Shown here in pieces: positions 1 to 9,356 of a DNA stretch of 64,000 bases. This DNA comes from an uncultured Paraburkholderia sp. GTDB lineage: Bacteria; Pseudomonadota; Gammaproteobacteria; Burkholderiales; Burkholderiaceae. A program made the position numbers and the translations under genes. The notes below the pieces were generated by a model. The model ran no database searches. It was not told the DNA's origin and saw only the letters and a list, made by a program, of their open reading frames with translations. The first letter of the stretch is position 1; every line of letters starts with the position of its first letter. Where the stretch lies: the NCBI GenBank assembly GCA_940746715.1, contig CALNWN010000001.1:806001-870000 (forward strand), in the 5' to 3' direction.

Positions 1-1191
1 TGCGGGCTCTTCCTCGGGCCGGGCGATGCCGAACACCTGGCGCAAATACGCGAGATACGCCTTGTCTTCGCACATGTTCTTGCCCGGCGAATCCGACAGC
101 TTGGCCACCGGCTGCCCGTTGCAGCGAACCATCTTGATGACGATCTGCAGCGGGTTATAACCCAGGTCGTTGGTGAGATTCGTGCCGACGCCGAACGCAA
201 GCTTACAGCGGCCGCGAAAGCGCTCGTATAGCTGCAGCACCTTGGGAATGTCGAGCGCGTCGGAGAACACGAGAATCTTCGTGCGCGGATCGCAACGGTT
301 CGCCTCGTAGTGCTTGAGCAGGCGCTCGCCCCAGTCGAACGGGTCGCCCGAGTCGTGGCGCGCGCCGTCGAACAGCTTGCAGAAGTACATGTCGAAGTCG
401 CGCAGAAACGCCTGCATGCCGTAGACGTCTGACAGCGCGATCCCGAGGTCGCCGCGATATTCCTTCGCCCACATTTCGAAGCCGAAAATCTGCGAATCGC
501 GCAGCCGCGGACCCAGTGCCTGACACGCCTGCAAATACTCGTGCGCCATCGTGCCGAGCGGCGTGAGGCCGTGCTTCATCGCGTAATAGACATTGCTCGT
601 GCCGGCGAACTGCTCGCCGAGACCGTCCTTCAGCGTGAGAATCACTTCTTCGTGCCATTGCTTCGAGAAGCGGCGACGGGTGCCGTAATCGGCGATCTTG
701 CAGTCGGCGGATTCCGGCCGAGCGCCGAGCAGTTTCATCTTTTCGACGAGGCGTCCGCGGCCTTCGCTGTAGTCCGGTTCCTGTTGCGTGTTGCGGAAGT
801 AGACCTCGTTGACGATCGCGAGCATCGGAATCTCGAAGAGGATGGTGTGCAGCCACGGCCCCTTGATCTCGATGTCGATCTCGCCATTGTTTTTGGGCGA
901 CGGCCCGATCGAAATGTACTTCTCGTTCAGATGGAAAAGCGCGAGAAATTCGATGAAATCGCCCTTGATGAAGCGCATGCGCCGCAGGTAGTCGAGTTCC
1001 TCGTCGGTAAAACGCAGCTTGCAGAGCTTGCGCACTTCCGCGCGAATCTCGCCGATATACGGCACGAGGTCGACATTGGGCGTGCGGCAACGGAAGCGAT
1101 ACTCGACGTTGGCCGCCGGAAAGTGATGCAGGACCACCTGCATCATCGTGAACTTGTACAGATCGGTGTCGAGCAGCGAAGTAATAATCAT
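1..1191 (-). CDS. pncB: Nicotinate phosphoribosyltransferase (3' end beyond window)
   Basis: Cytoplasmic enzyme of the NAD salvage pathway that joins nicotinate to PRPP with ATP to give nicotinate mononucleotide. The reading frame is open from the ATG at 1191 to the window edge, about 397 residues, close to the full family length of about 400, so only the last few residues are missing. Family segments visible are YGTRRR (about residue 169), GTSNVYY (about 197) and GTMAHE (about 213), the last being the conserved region around the histidine that is phosphorylated during catalysis. The start [14 protein letters not shown] is typical of the family. No lesions are seen. The opposite-strand reading frames over it are shadows. 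The assignment is very secure. Confidence 0.95.
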   Translation of the reverse strand, partial: MIITSLLDTDLYKFTMMQVVLHHFPAANVEYRFRCRTPNVDLVPYIGEIRAEVRKLCKLRFTDEELDYLRRMRFIKGDFIEFLALFHLNEKYISIGPSPKNNGEIDIEIKGPWLHTILFEIPMLAIVNEVYFRNTQQEPDYSEGRGRLVEKMKLLGARPESADCKIADYGTRRRFSKQWHEEVILTLKDGLGEQFAGTSNVYYAMKHGLTPLGTMAHEYLQACQALGPRLRDSQIFGFEMWAKEYRGDLGIALSDVYGMQAFLRDFDMYFCKLFDGARHDSGDPFDWGERLLKHYEANRCDPRTKILVFSDALDIPKVLQLYERFRGRCKLAFGVGTNLTNDLGYNPLQIVIKMVRCNGQPVAKLSDSPGKNMCEDKAYLAYLRQVFGIARPEEEPA

Positions 1192-1488
1192 GATGGTGCG
1201 AACGGGACCGCGGGAAAGACGAAAGGCCTGACTCAACCCATGCATACGGCGCGCGTCGTGCGCACCGGCTTGACGCATGTTACCCGAATGCGCCGGCCTT
1301 CAGGCTTCGGCGCGCGGCCCGTCGGCCGCCGCCTCGCCCGCTCCCGTTACTTCCGGCCGGCGCAATAAACTAATCACGAAAACATATTAAAGGCAGGGTG
1401 CGATGCTGCATGCGCCTCTTGACGTTACGTTACAATAGCGCTTTTGGCGTTTGCGCCTTCCCTGATTCCGCATGCAGGAGCTGCCTGA

Positions 1489-1812
1489 ATGACTCACGTT
1501 GTGACCGAAAGCTGCATCAAGTGCCGCTATACCGACTGCGTCGATGTGTGCCCGGTGGACTGCTTTCGCGAAGGTCCCAACTTCCTCGCGATCGACCCCG
1601 ATGAATGCATCGACTGCGCCGTCTGCGTGGCCGAGTGCCCGGTGAACGCCATTTACGCCGAAGAAGACGTGCCGGGCGACCAGCAGAATTTCATCGAACT
1701 GAATGCCGACCTCGCCAAGACCTGGCCGAGCATCACGAAAACGAAGGCGCCGCTGCCGGAAGCCGACGAGTTCAAGGACGTCAAGGAAAAGCTCGCGCTG
1801 CTCGTGCGCTGA
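1489..1812 (+). CDS. fdxA: 7Fe ferredoxin FdxA
   Basis: Small soluble electron carrier of 107 residues. The cysteine pattern is that of Azotobacter FdI-type ferredoxins. Cys9, Cys17 and Cys50 should hold a 3Fe-4S cluster, and Cys21, Cys40, Cys43 and Cys46 a 4Fe-4S cluster; Cys12 and Cys25 are extra. Both CP motifs (CPVDC and ECPVN) are present, and the C-terminal half is the usual acidic extension. It is a monocistronic gene in the 297-base gap after pncB, which is transcribed the other way, so that gap must hold both promoters. The redox partner cannot be told from context. Intact. Confidence 0.96.
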   Translation: MTHVVTESCIKCRYTDCVDVCPVDCFREGPNFLAIDPDECIDCAVCVAECPVNAIYAEEDVPGDQQNFIELNADLAKTWPSITKTKAPLPEADEFKDVKEKLALLVR

Positions 1813-1871
1813 GCGTTCCAGCCTGTCGCGCGCCCTGCCCGCTTCAATCAAATTGAGATGAACGCGAGGTA

Positions 1872-1900
1872 TTGACAGGCGCTTAAGCTGCTCCTACAAT
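1872..1900 (+). promoter_or_regulatory. Sigma-70 promoter of tRNA-Asn
   Basis: A consensus -35 TTGACA (1872-1877) and a near-consensus -10 TACAAT (1895-1900) are separated by exactly 17 bases. They lie 27 bases before the first base of the tRNA, which fits transcription starting near 1907 and leaving a short leader. Confidence 0.85.
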
Positions 1901-1927
1901 TTCGTTTCTCTGCTGTTGTTGTTCTGT

Positions 1928-2003
1928 TCCTCGATAGCTCAGTCGGTAGAGCGCCGGACTGTTAATCCGTAGGTCCCTGGTTCGAGCCCAGGTCGAGGAG
2001 CCA
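1928..2003 (+). tRNA. tRNA-Asn (anticodon GTT)
   Basis: A 76-base cloverleaf with encoded 3' CCA (2001-2003). The acceptor arm TCCTCGA pairs with TCGAGGA, the D arm contains AGCTCAGTCGGTAGAGC, the anticodon GTT sits at 1961-1963 in the loop CTGTTAA, and the T arm carries GGTTCGAGCCC. It reads AAC/AAU codons. It stands alone between fdxA and creA with its own promoter and terminator. Confidence 0.98.
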
Positions 2004-2010
2004 AAATTTG

Positions 2011-2041
2011 AAGGCCCGCATTCGTGCGGGCCTTTTCTTTT
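2011..2041 (+). terminator. Intrinsic terminator of tRNA-Asn
   Basis: An 8-bp stem (GGCCCGCA / TGCGGGCC) with a 4-base loop is followed by TTTTCTTTTT, directly after the tRNA 3' end. Confidence 0.9.
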
Positions 2042-2253
2042 TGTGCACCGACGCGTGTTGCGGTGCGACCCACTGGCCGCGCTGTTAGCCGTTGCGCCAC
2101 ATCCGCCGGGTCCCCCGCGCTCGCCGCCGCAATCACATTCATCCGCCGACGGCTTGGCCCCTCATCGCGCGAATCCCGCGGCGGTATACGATGACGGCTT
2201 CGCAGCGCACGGCCGCGCTGCCCAACGCACTTCGGTCATCAGCCAGCAATCTC

Positions 2254-2748
2254 ATGAAACTCCTTTCGTCGCGCATGGCGCTTGCAGGCGCCTCTGCAGT
2301 TCTCTCCGCCGCCGTTATCGTCATGCCTGTCGCGCACGGCGAAGAAGTCGGCAGCGTTAATACGAACTTTCACATCACGGGTTCGGATCGCGTGGTCGTC
2401 GAGGCGTACGACGATCCGCTCGTGCAAGGCGTGACCTGCTACGTGTCGCGCGCCCGGACCGGCGGCGTGAAGGGCACGCTCGGTATCGCGGAAGATCCCA
2501 CCGAGGCGTCCATCGCGTGCCGCCAGGTCGGCGCGATCCACTTCACCGGACCGCTGAAGCAGCAGGCCGACGTGTTCTCGGTCAGCATGTCGTTGATCTT
2601 CAAGGCTTTGCACGTGGTGCGCGTGGTCGACACCAAGCGCAACGCGCTCGTGTACCTCACGTACAGCGACCGGGTGGTGAGCGGCAGCGCGAAGAATAGC
2701 GTCAGCGCGGTGCCCATGCCGGCCGGCACGACGATCCCGCTCAAGTGA
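2254..2748 (+). CDS. creA: CreA family exported protein
   Basis: A 164-residue protein of the CreA family, a periplasmic protein of unknown function found widely in proteobacteria. The ATG at 2254 gives MKLLSSRMALAG followed by a hydrophobic stretch and an Ala-rich cleavage region ending near AHGEE, which is a clear signal peptide. The mature part starts EEVGSVNTNF and contains the family segments YDDPLVQGVTCYVS and ASIACRQVG, with two conserved cysteines. The frame is open back to 2092 and an ATG at 2191 is possible, but only the 2254 start puts the signal peptide at the N terminus. TATACG just before 2191 could be the -10 element. Intact. Confidence 0.85.
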   Translation: MKLLSSRMALAGASAVLSAAVIVMPVAHGEEVGSVNTNFHITGSDRVVVEAYDDPLVQGVTCYVSRARTGGVKGTLGIAEDPTEASIACRQVGAIHFTGPLKQQADVFSVSMSLIFKALHVVRVVDTKRNALVYLTYSDRVVSGSAKNSVSAVPMPAGTTIPLK

Positions 2749-2887
2749 CGCACCGGGCGAAGGCCACACATAACGCGAGCCGCGTCCTACGAAAAAGCGC
2801 ACGACGCGCGCAGCGGCACACCGCGCGCCGCGGCGCGCGCCAACTGCCATGCCGCGCTAAACTGAGTGGCTGTGCGAGAGCCCTGCC

Positions 2888-3779
2888 ATGACCGCCGCCC
2901 ACCGTTTCCGCAATTCCGCCCGTTACTGGCGCACGCCGCTGCTGCCCGGCGCGGATCTGCTTACGGCCGAATATCACGACCACGAATTCGCGCCGCATTG
3001 GCATGACGCGTACACCATCCCGGTGATCGTCGCGGGCGCGGAGGGTTACCGGTACCGCGGCTCCGACTATGTCGCCGAAGCGGGTGGCGTGCCGATCATC
3101 AACCCGGGCGAGCTGCACACCGGCTCGAAGGCGGTGGAGGCCGGCTGGCGCTACCGCGTGATTATGCGCCGGTGCCGTTCATCCGGCGTGATGTATGCGC
3201 CGGTGCCGTTCATCCGGCGTGATGTATGCGCCGGTGCCGTTCATCCACGAACTCGCCGACGACGTCGCCGGCAAGCCGCAGCCGCTGCCCTGGTTCGCGC
3301 CCGGCGTCATCCGCGATCCGGACCTCGCCGCGCGGCTCGCCAACGCCCACCGCCTGCTCGAAGCCGGCACCGACGCCCTCGCCGCCGAGGCCGCGATGCT
3401 CGACGCGCTGTCCGCGTTGCTCGTGCGCTATTCGCAGACGCAGCCGGAGCCCACGCGCGTCGCGCCTCACGACGCCCGCGTCGCCGTGATGAAAGAGCGT
3501 CTGACAGGCGACCTGCTCGAGGCTGTCACGCTCGCCCAGGTGGCCGAGGCCGCCGGCCTTTCGCCGTTCCACGCGGCGCGCCTCTTCACTCGCGCGACCG
3601 GGCTGCCGCCGCACGCATGGCGCAACCAGGTGCGCCTGCAACGCGCGCTCGCGCCGCTGCGCGCGGGCGTTCCGGTGACGGAGGTGGCCGCCGCCAGCGG
3701 CTTTACCGACCAGAGCCATTTCACCCGGCATTTCCGGCGCATGTTCGGCGTGCCGCCGGGGCGCTGGCAGGGACTTTGA
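2888..3779 (+). pseudogene. AraC-family transcriptional regulator, frameshifted by tandem repeat
   Basis: The N-terminal half (from ATG 2888) is a cupin-type AraC sensing domain, with HDHEFAPHWHDAYT and NPGELHTG. The C-terminal half, in another frame and ending at 3779, has the double helix-turn-helix of the family (LAQVAEAAGLSPFHAARLF, then VAAASGFTDQSHFTRHFRR). The frames are separated by a 31-bp unit present about three times (3163-3246). The first copy also lacks one base at its left boundary compared with the later copies. One copy with the missing base restored would read through as RVMYAPVPFIHE, so the gene was once whole. It lies just upstream of azlCD and was probably its regulator; this is a frequent arrangement for AraC regulators and amino acid exporters. 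Confidence 0.9.
3163..3246 (+). repeat. 31-bp tandem repeat, about 2.7 copies
   Basis: Copies start at 3163, 3194 and 3225 and are identical where they overlap; the third copy stops matching after about 22 bases. The period of 31 is not a multiple of three, so the two extra units destroy the AraC reading frame. It lies wholly inside a coding region, which points to a recent slippage or duplication event, or an assembly artefact. Confidence 0.93.
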
Positions 3780-3853
3780 CCGGCGCTTCCCGCAAGAACG
3801 TACAAGTCCCGCCGCGCCTCGCCCGCTATGCTTCCCACTCAAGGAGGCAAGTC

Positions 3854-4591
3854 TTGACCCAGTCGAACCAATTAAAGGAATTCACCGCCGGCGCGCGCGA
3901 CATCATCCCGATGATGGTCGGCACCGCGCCCTTCGGCGTGATCTACGGCACGCTCGTCGCGTCCGGCCCGCTGCAGCTGTGGCACGGCCAGTTGATGTCG
4001 CTCGTCGTGTTCGCCGGCTCGGCGCAGTTCATCGTGCTCGGGCTGATCGCCGGTCACGCGAGTTTCGCGGTGATCTGGGCGACCACGTTCGTCGTCAATC
4101 TGCGGCACGTGCTGTACAGCGCGACGCTCGCGCCGCACGTCGCGCATCTGCCCGCACGCTGGCGCTGGGCGCTCGGCGCGCTGCTCACCGACGAAATGTT
4201 CGCCGTCGCCTGGGAGCACTACCGCAACCGTGAGCCGGGCACTGTCGGCCCGCATTATTTCTTCGGCGCCGGTCTCGCGATGTATCTGAACTGGCAGTCG
4301 TGGACGGTGGCGGGCCTGCTGTTCGGCGCGGCCTTCCCCGGCCTGCAGTCACTCGGGCTCGATTTCGCGATGGTGGCGACGTTTATCGCGATCGTCGTGC
4401 CGCAACTGGTGGCCTTGCGCTATATCGCGGCTGCGGCGACGGCCGGCACGCTTGCGTTTCTGTGGCAGGCGTGGCCGTACAAGCTCGGCCTGCTCGGCGC
4501 GGTGTTCGCGGGCGTCGCCGTCGGTGTCGTGCTCTCGGCGCCGGGGCTTCGCCCGCGGCGCGCGCGCCGGTCCGCGGAGGCATCGCGATGA
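3854..4591 (+). CDS. azlC: AzlC family branched-chain amino acid exporter, large subunit
   Basis: A 245-residue inner membrane protein of the AzlC/YgaZ family, the large subunit of two-component exporters for branched-chain amino acids. The N-terminal part GARDIIPMMVGTAPFGVIYG and the segment FAGSAQFI are family hallmarks, followed by several hydrophobic helices. The start is an unusual TTG at 3854. It is chosen because AGGAGG lies at 3842-3847, six bases upstream, and no in-frame ATG precedes the conserved region. Its stop overlaps the start of azlD (ATGA, 4588-4591), which indicates translational coupling. Because azlD and the upstream AraC regulator are broken, this intact subunit is probably without its partner. 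Confidence 0.9.
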   Translation: MTQSNQLKEFTAGARDIIPMMVGTAPFGVIYGTLVASGPLQLWHGQLMSLVVFAGSAQFIVLGLIAGHASFAVIWATTFVVNLRHVLYSATLAPHVAHLPARWRWALGALLTDEMFAVAWEHYRNREPGTVGPHYFFGAGLAMYLNWQSWTVAGLLFGAAFPGLQSLGLDFAMVATFIAIVVPQLVALRYIAAAATAGTLAFLWQAWPYKLGLLGAVFAGVAVGVVLSAPGLRPRRARRSAEASR

Positions 4592-4916
4592 ACTACGTCC
4601 TCCTCATACTCGGCATGGCGCTCATCACCTGGGTGATCCGCGCCACAGTTTTCGTCTTCGGCGACCGGCTGGTGTTCCCGCCGCTGGTGCGCACGGCCCT
4701 CGGCTTCTGCCGGTCACCGTGCTGACGGCCATTATCGTGCCGATGGCCGTCTCGCCGCACGGCGCCGAGGCCGGCGCGGAGCTGACCTGGCGCAATCCGC
4801 AACTGGTCGGCGCGCTCGCCGCCATCGCGGCGAGTGCACTGACGCGGCGGCCACTTCTCACCATCGCGATCGGGCTGATGGTGTTTTTTGTCTGGCAGTG
4901 CATAGTACTCAGGTAG
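4588..4916 (+). pseudogene. azlD: AzlD family exporter small subunit, frameshifted
   Basis: Small membrane partner of AzlC, normally about 100-110 residues. From ATG 4588 the frame reads MNYVLLILGMALITWVIR and on to RTALGF near 4707, then fails and stops at 4725. The remainder continues in another frame from PVTVLTAIIVPM to the end at 4916, finishing with a typical hydrophobic helix. A single missing base after the GF codons (expected a valine codon before PVTV) explains both halves. Transport by AzlCD needs both subunits, so the pair is likely non-functional. Confidence 0.88.
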
Positions 4917-5093
4917 CGCCTAGGCCACCTGCCCTGGTAAGCGCCTACTCACACGCCAGGCCGCGACGGCCGCGGATCTGATCGTCACGAGGTCGGCCAA
5001 CGCGGCGGCCGGCCACCGCCGGTGCCTATCCGCCGGGCGCAATGAGCGCCGCCCGGCAACGCTCCGACGCCCGCGCGCTACCCGATAAAACCC

Positions 5094-5120
5094 TTAAGTT
5101 TCCCGTCGATCCGCCGATAT
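5094..5120 (+). promoter_or_regulatory. FliA (sigma-28) type promoter
   Basis: TTAAGTTT (5094-5101), then 11 bases, then GCCGATAT (5113-5120). This matches the flagellar sigma-28 consensus TAAAGTTT-N11-GCCGATAA at 7 of 8 positions in each box with exact spacing. Transcription would begin near 5127 and give an untranslated leader of about 150 bases before the ATG at 5275. No flagellar gene is nearby. The rest of the 358-base gap after azlD shows nothing else recognisable. Confidence 0.75.
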
Positions 5121-5274
5121 GCAGTCGAGGTCCGCTCGTCGGGATACATCCCGGCCAGGACGCGGCAACAGGCAGGAATCAAGCGCGCGGCGATCGCGCG
5201 TCGCATCTTCCGGGTCCGCTTGCGACCGGAACACACGACAAGGCCGCGCGGCAGCACCAAACGGGATAGACACA

Positions 5275-6038
5275 TGGGTCAAATCACCCTCACGCTAAAA
5301 GACGAGACCATTGCGACGCTGCGCAAGGATTTCGACGCTTTTCTGCGCGTATCGCTGAAGCTCGATCCGCAGTTCGCGACGCCGTCGTTCGAGGACTTTT
5401 TGCGCGCCAAGCTGCTCGACAACATGGTGCCGCTGACGGAACACGCGGTTCAGCGGATGTTGCAAGGCGGCCAGTACGCGTGGGCGAAACGCACGCTGGA
5501 CAAGGAGTTCCCGGACGTCGTCGCGATCCTGATGCAGCAGGCGGGAGAATTCGGCTTCGGCTTCGCGGCCCGCTCGGAGTGGACGCCTGAAGAGCTGGCC
5601 AAGCAATGCCGCGACTGGGCGGCCGCCATCGTCAAGGAAGCCGAAGGCGACGCCGTGCTGGTCGACCCGCTTGCCGCGCAGATCAAGGGCGCAGTGCAAG
5701 ACATTCAGGCGCTCGAGGAAATCATGCAGACGCCCGCGTGGCGGCTCGTCGAATCGCTGCGTCAGCGCGTGTACGAAGCGAAGGTGGCGTGCGAAACGAC
5801 AGTGGGCAGCACAGCGCGCGAGAAGCTCGGCGAGCTGCGCGGGCTGTTGCGGCTCGGCATTTCGCACGGCTCGTTCCAGAAGCAGGAAGCGCAACAGATC
5901 ATGGAATATCTGCGCCTGCTGAAACCGGAAATCTTCGTCGAGGAACCGTACGACGTCTTCTCGCGGATGGCGGCATGGCTGCGCAACTTCTTTGTCCCGC
6001 CGCGTCCGACCGCCCAGCAGCAGCGCCAGTCGCGCTGA
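5275..6038 (+). CDS. Conserved hypothetical protein behind a FliA-like promoter
   Basis: A 254-residue protein that I do not recognise as a named family. The start at ATG 5275 (MGQITLTLKDETIATL) follows a purine-rich GGGATAGA. There is no signal peptide and there are no membrane segments. It is mostly predicted helical and rich in charged residues, with long amphipathic stretches (for example QIKGAVQDIQALEEIMQ and EKLGELRGLLRLG), so it is probably cytoplasmic. A short hydrophobic and aromatic patch, MAAWLRNFFVPPRP, sits at the C terminus, followed by a Gln/Arg tail. The sigma-28 type promoter upstream suggests co-expression with late flagellar or chemotaxis genes; that is inference. Intact. 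Confidence 0.75.
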
Positions 6039-6119
6039 GCGCCCGCTCGCAAGCGCGCCGCCGCGCCCCCTCGGCTAGTCGTCAGCTAGCCTGCAGCCGC
6101 GGGCCCGGCCGCTTTCCGC

Positions 6120-8230
6120 TCAGTCCCACATCTTCCTGAGCCTCGCCCCGATTTCCAGCCTGGCCTGCGCCGCGGCGGCCAGCCCCGCGGCGCTCAGCGT
6201 GCTCGGCACAGGGACGCGCGGCCACGCATAGGCGTCGAACAACGGCATGAGATGCGCGGGAATGAAGCGCGTGCGCGACGCCCAGACATGGCGGTCGCCC
6301 AGATGCGTCTGATTGTGCACATAAAAACGCTGCGGCACGACGATATGCAGGTCTTCCTTCGCGCGCGTCATCGCTACATAGAGCAGACAGCGCTCTTCGT
6401 CGATGTCTTCTTCGCTGCCCATGCCCAGGTCGGACGGAATGCAGCCGTCGACGCCATTCAGCACGAACACGTTGCGCCACTCCTGCCCTTTCGCCGAATG
6501 GATGGTGGAGAGGATCAGATAGTCTTCGTCGACGAGCGGCACGCCCGACTCGTCGCTGGTGGCGTCCGGCGGATCGAGCGTGAGTTCCGTCAGAAAGCCT
6601 TCGCGCAACGCATACGTGCCCGCGATGCTTTCCATTTGCAGCACGTCGGCATGGCGGATCGCGGCGTCTTCGTGATTGCGCGCGAGATGCGGCTCGTACC
6701 AGCGCCGTACCATCTCGAATTCGGCGGGCCAAGGCGTCTCGCGCCCGTACACGCTCGACATCAGCTTGACGAACGGATGCCAGTCTTCCTGCGCGCGGGG
6801 CGGCGGGGCGAACGCCGCGAGCGCGCCTGCCGCCGTCTCGACGGCATCGCCAGCGGCGGCGCTGGCGCGCGCGACGATGTCGTCCAGCACCTTCGCGGCG
6901 GTGGCCGGCCCCACGCCCGGCAGCAGCTGCACGACACGGAAACCCGCCACGCGGTCGCGCGGGTTCTCAGCCCAGCGCAGCACCGCGAGCACGTCCTTGA
7001 CGTGAATCGAATCCAGAAACTTGAGCCCGCCGAATTTCACAAACGGAATATTGCGCCGCGTGAGTTCGATTTCGAGCGCGGCGCTGTGATGCGCGGCGCG
7101 AAACAGCACGGCCTGCGACTTAAGCTTCATGCCCTGCTCGCGTGCTTCGAGCACCTGCTCGACGACGTAGCGCGCCTGGTCGGCCTCGTCGGCGACCGTC
7201 ACGAGACGGGGGCGCTGTGCCGACGCCTTGTCGGTCCAGAGGTTCTTTGTATAGCGCTCGCGGGCCAGCTCGATGACCGCCATTCGACGCCGCGAGGATC
7301 GGCTGCGTGGAGCGGTAATTGCGCTCCAGCGTGATGCGCGTGGCGGGCAGATCGAACTGCGCGGGGAAGTCGAGAATATTGTGCACTGTCGCGCCGCGAA
7401 ACGAATAGATGGATTGGGCGTCATCGCCCACTACGGTCAGGCCGCGCCCGTCCGGCTTGAGCGCAAGGAGAATGGACGCCTGCAGGCGGTTCGTGTCCTG
7501 ATATTCGTCGACCAGCATGTGGTCGAAGCGCGCCGACAGATCGGCGGCAATGGCCGGCTCCGCGGCCATATGCGACCAGTAGAGCAGCAGGTCGTCGTAA
7601 TCGAGCACGCTCTGCTTCTGCTTTGCGTCGACGTAGGCGGCGAACAGCATGCGCAAATCCGCTTCCCATTCGCGGCACCACGGAAACGCGCTCTCCAGCA
7701 CCTGGCCGAGCGACGCGCCTGTGTTCACGACCCGCGAGTAAATGGCGAAACAGGTTCCCTTGGCCGGAAAGCGCCGCTCTTTCGCCGACAGCCCCAGTTC
7801 GTGGCGCACCAGGTTCATCAGGTCGGCGGAATCTTCGCGGTCGTTGATCGTGAAGGCGGGCGCGAGGCCGATAAGCTCCGCGTATTCGCGCAAGAGCCGC
7901 GCGCCGACGCTATGAAACGTGCCGGCCCAGGTCAGCCCTTGCGCGAGCGCGGCGCGAAAACGTCAGCAGCAGGATTCTGCGCGGGTCGGCGCCCTTCACC
8001 ATCAAATTGGCGACGCGATGCGCGAGCGTGTTGGTCTTGCCGGAACCCGCGCCTGCGATCACCAGCAGCGCGCCGGGCGGCGCATGCGGTGTATCGGCGC
8101 CGTATTCGACGGCCACGCGCTGCGCGTCGTTGAGCTTGGCGAGCCACGCGGCGGCGTCGGAGGGCGGAGATTCGGCGACGGAAAGCACGATGTTTTGGCA
8201 GGCGTTGGATGGATCGAGGATGGCGACGCA
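6120..8230 (-). pseudogene. UvrD/Rep-like ATP-dependent DNA helicase, broken
   Basis: Superfamily 1A helicase. The N-terminal piece has the Walker A motif AGAGSGKTNTLAHR and ends at LLTFSRR. The middle piece has TWAGTFHSVGARLL, the Walker B motif LVDEYQDTN and motif III VVGDDAQSIYSFRGA. The C-terminal piece (in frame with the stop at 6120) has motif V STIHSAKGQEW and motif VI LLYVAMTRAKEDL. Near 7955 the sequence jumps from TFSRR straight to ALAQGLTWAGTFHS with a frame change, so the stretch between motifs I and Ia appears shortened. A second frameshift lies near 7285. The start is uncertain and the N terminus is approximate. This is a secondary helicase, not necessarily the only UvrD of the cell. 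Confidence 0.88.
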
Positions 8231-8364
8231 TACTGTATATCCATACAACCCCGGCGCACAAGCGCCCTTTTTTCGGGACGCGGGGCGCGACCTGCCGGCG
8301 GACTGCCGCGTGAGCTGCATCGGCTCTGTCACGCCTGCGGCGTCTGAGAGCACTCGCAAAGACA

Positions 8365-8396
8365 ACGGCCCGTTCGCTTCGCGCGAAACGGGCCGT
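8365..8396 (-). terminator. Hairpin downstream of the small exported protein
   Basis: A perfect 10-bp inverted repeat (ACGGCCCGTT at 8365-8374 and AACGGGCCGT at 8387-8396), with further pairing toward the loop. It lies about 70 bases beyond the stop of the gene at 8463-8708 on the minus strand. The following T run is weak (TTGTCTTT), so termination efficiency is uncertain. Confidence 0.6.
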
Positions 8397-8462
8397 GATC
8401 GTCAGCCGGTGACTATCCTGCTCATCCAGAAAGCCACCAGCCGAAAAGCAACACGCCGCTTA

Positions 8463-8708
8463 TTGCTTCTTCGCGTCCTTCAGGTTGGCTTCGGCGTTGG
8501 CCTTGTCGGCGTCGGCTTGAGCCTCGGTTTTTTCCTTGTCCGCCTTGGCCTGCTGCTTCGCGGCCTTCTTGTCGGCGTGCGTGACCGGCGCGGCGGCCGG
8601 ATCGCTCGCCTGCGCAAATGCAACCGACGACAGGCACCCTGCGATCAACAGTGCGCCGAGCCGGCCGGCAGCGGTTTTGACGGACTTCGTGGATCGAGTG
8701 TTATTCAT
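8463..8708 (-). CDS. Small exported Ala/Lys-rich protein
   Basis: An 82-residue protein without a recognised family. It begins MNNTRSTKSVKTAAG, then a hydrophobic core (LGALLIAGCLSSVAFA) and an AQA cleavage site, so it is a signal-peptide protein released to the periplasm. The cysteine in AGCLS lies inside the core and is not followed by a proper lipobox context, so a lipoprotein is less likely. The mature part is almost entirely Ala, Lys, Asp, Glu and Gln and should form a highly charged helix or coil. A good ribosome site (AGGAGG) lies just before the ATG. It resembles the next gene (8868-9356) in composition and layout. Confidence 0.7.
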
Positions 8709-8867
8709 GCGATACCTCCTCCTTGCCAAAGCTGACAGGCTCGAGCGGGACCGACGCCCGCCTGAGCGCGAATCCGGCGTCGCAGGTGCGCGACGCCGGG
8801 GTTCGACCTGTGATAAATGCTGGTTAGCGCACCGTAAATGCGCGATCAATGCCGGACCAACGCAGAA

Positions 8868-9356
8868 TCAATGCTTAACCTCGCCGCCCTCGGCCTGGTC
8901 TTGCATGTTCATCTTCATTTCATTGTTGGCGGCCTGCTTGTCCGCGTTCATGTTGATTCTGGCGTCGCGCACCTGCTCCTTGTATTCGGACTTGGCGGCC
9001 TTTTCGTGCTGCTTGAGCTCGGCCTTCGATGCCTTCTTCGACGCGCGGTACTCCACATTAGCCTTCGCGTTGGCTTCGCGCTTTTGCACGAGCGGATCCG
9101 TCGAGCCCGACGCCGTCAGGCGGGTCGGTGCCGGCGTCACCGGCTGCACGCCTTGCGCAGCCGGCGCGAGCTCGGCGCCCGGTGTCTGAATTTGCGTCGG
9201 CGCTTGTGTCGGCATTTGCGTCTGGACCTGCGCCTGCGTATTCACGCCCACGGCCGGCTGCACCGGCTGAACGGGCTGCGTGGTCTGTGCCATAGCCGCG
9301 CTAGCGGCGAATGCGGTCATGGCGATACCGATCAGGAGCGTACGAATCTGGGTCAT
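8868..9356 (-). CDS. Exported Gln/Pro-rich and Lys/Ala-rich protein
   Basis: A 162-residue protein of unknown function. The N terminus MTQIRTLLIGIAMTAFAASAAMA is a clear signal peptide, cleaved before QTTQ. Residues about 25-75 are low-complexity Gln, Pro, Thr and Val repeats (TQPVQPVQPAV; PTQAPTQIQTP). Residues about 85-160 are Lys, Ala and Glu rich and probably a charged helix (KKASKAELKQHEKAAKSEY). It and the shorter neighbour at 8463-8708 share signal peptide, charged helical tail and orientation, and may be diverged duplicates or act together at the cell envelope. Intact. Confidence 0.7.
   Translation of the reverse strand: MTQIRTLLIGIAMTAFAASAAMAQTTQPVQPVQPAVGVNTQAQVQTQMPTQAPTQIQTPGAELAPAAQGVQPVTPAPTRLTASGSTDPLVQKREANAKANVEYRASKKASKAELKQHEKAAKSEYKEQVRDARINMNADKQAANNEMKMNMQDQAEGGEVKH

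Noticed and set aside
3163-3246. Repeat as regulatory iterons
   Set aside because: The repeat lies within a coding sequence and encodes part of the AraC protein in its single-copy form, so a duplication is the simpler reading.
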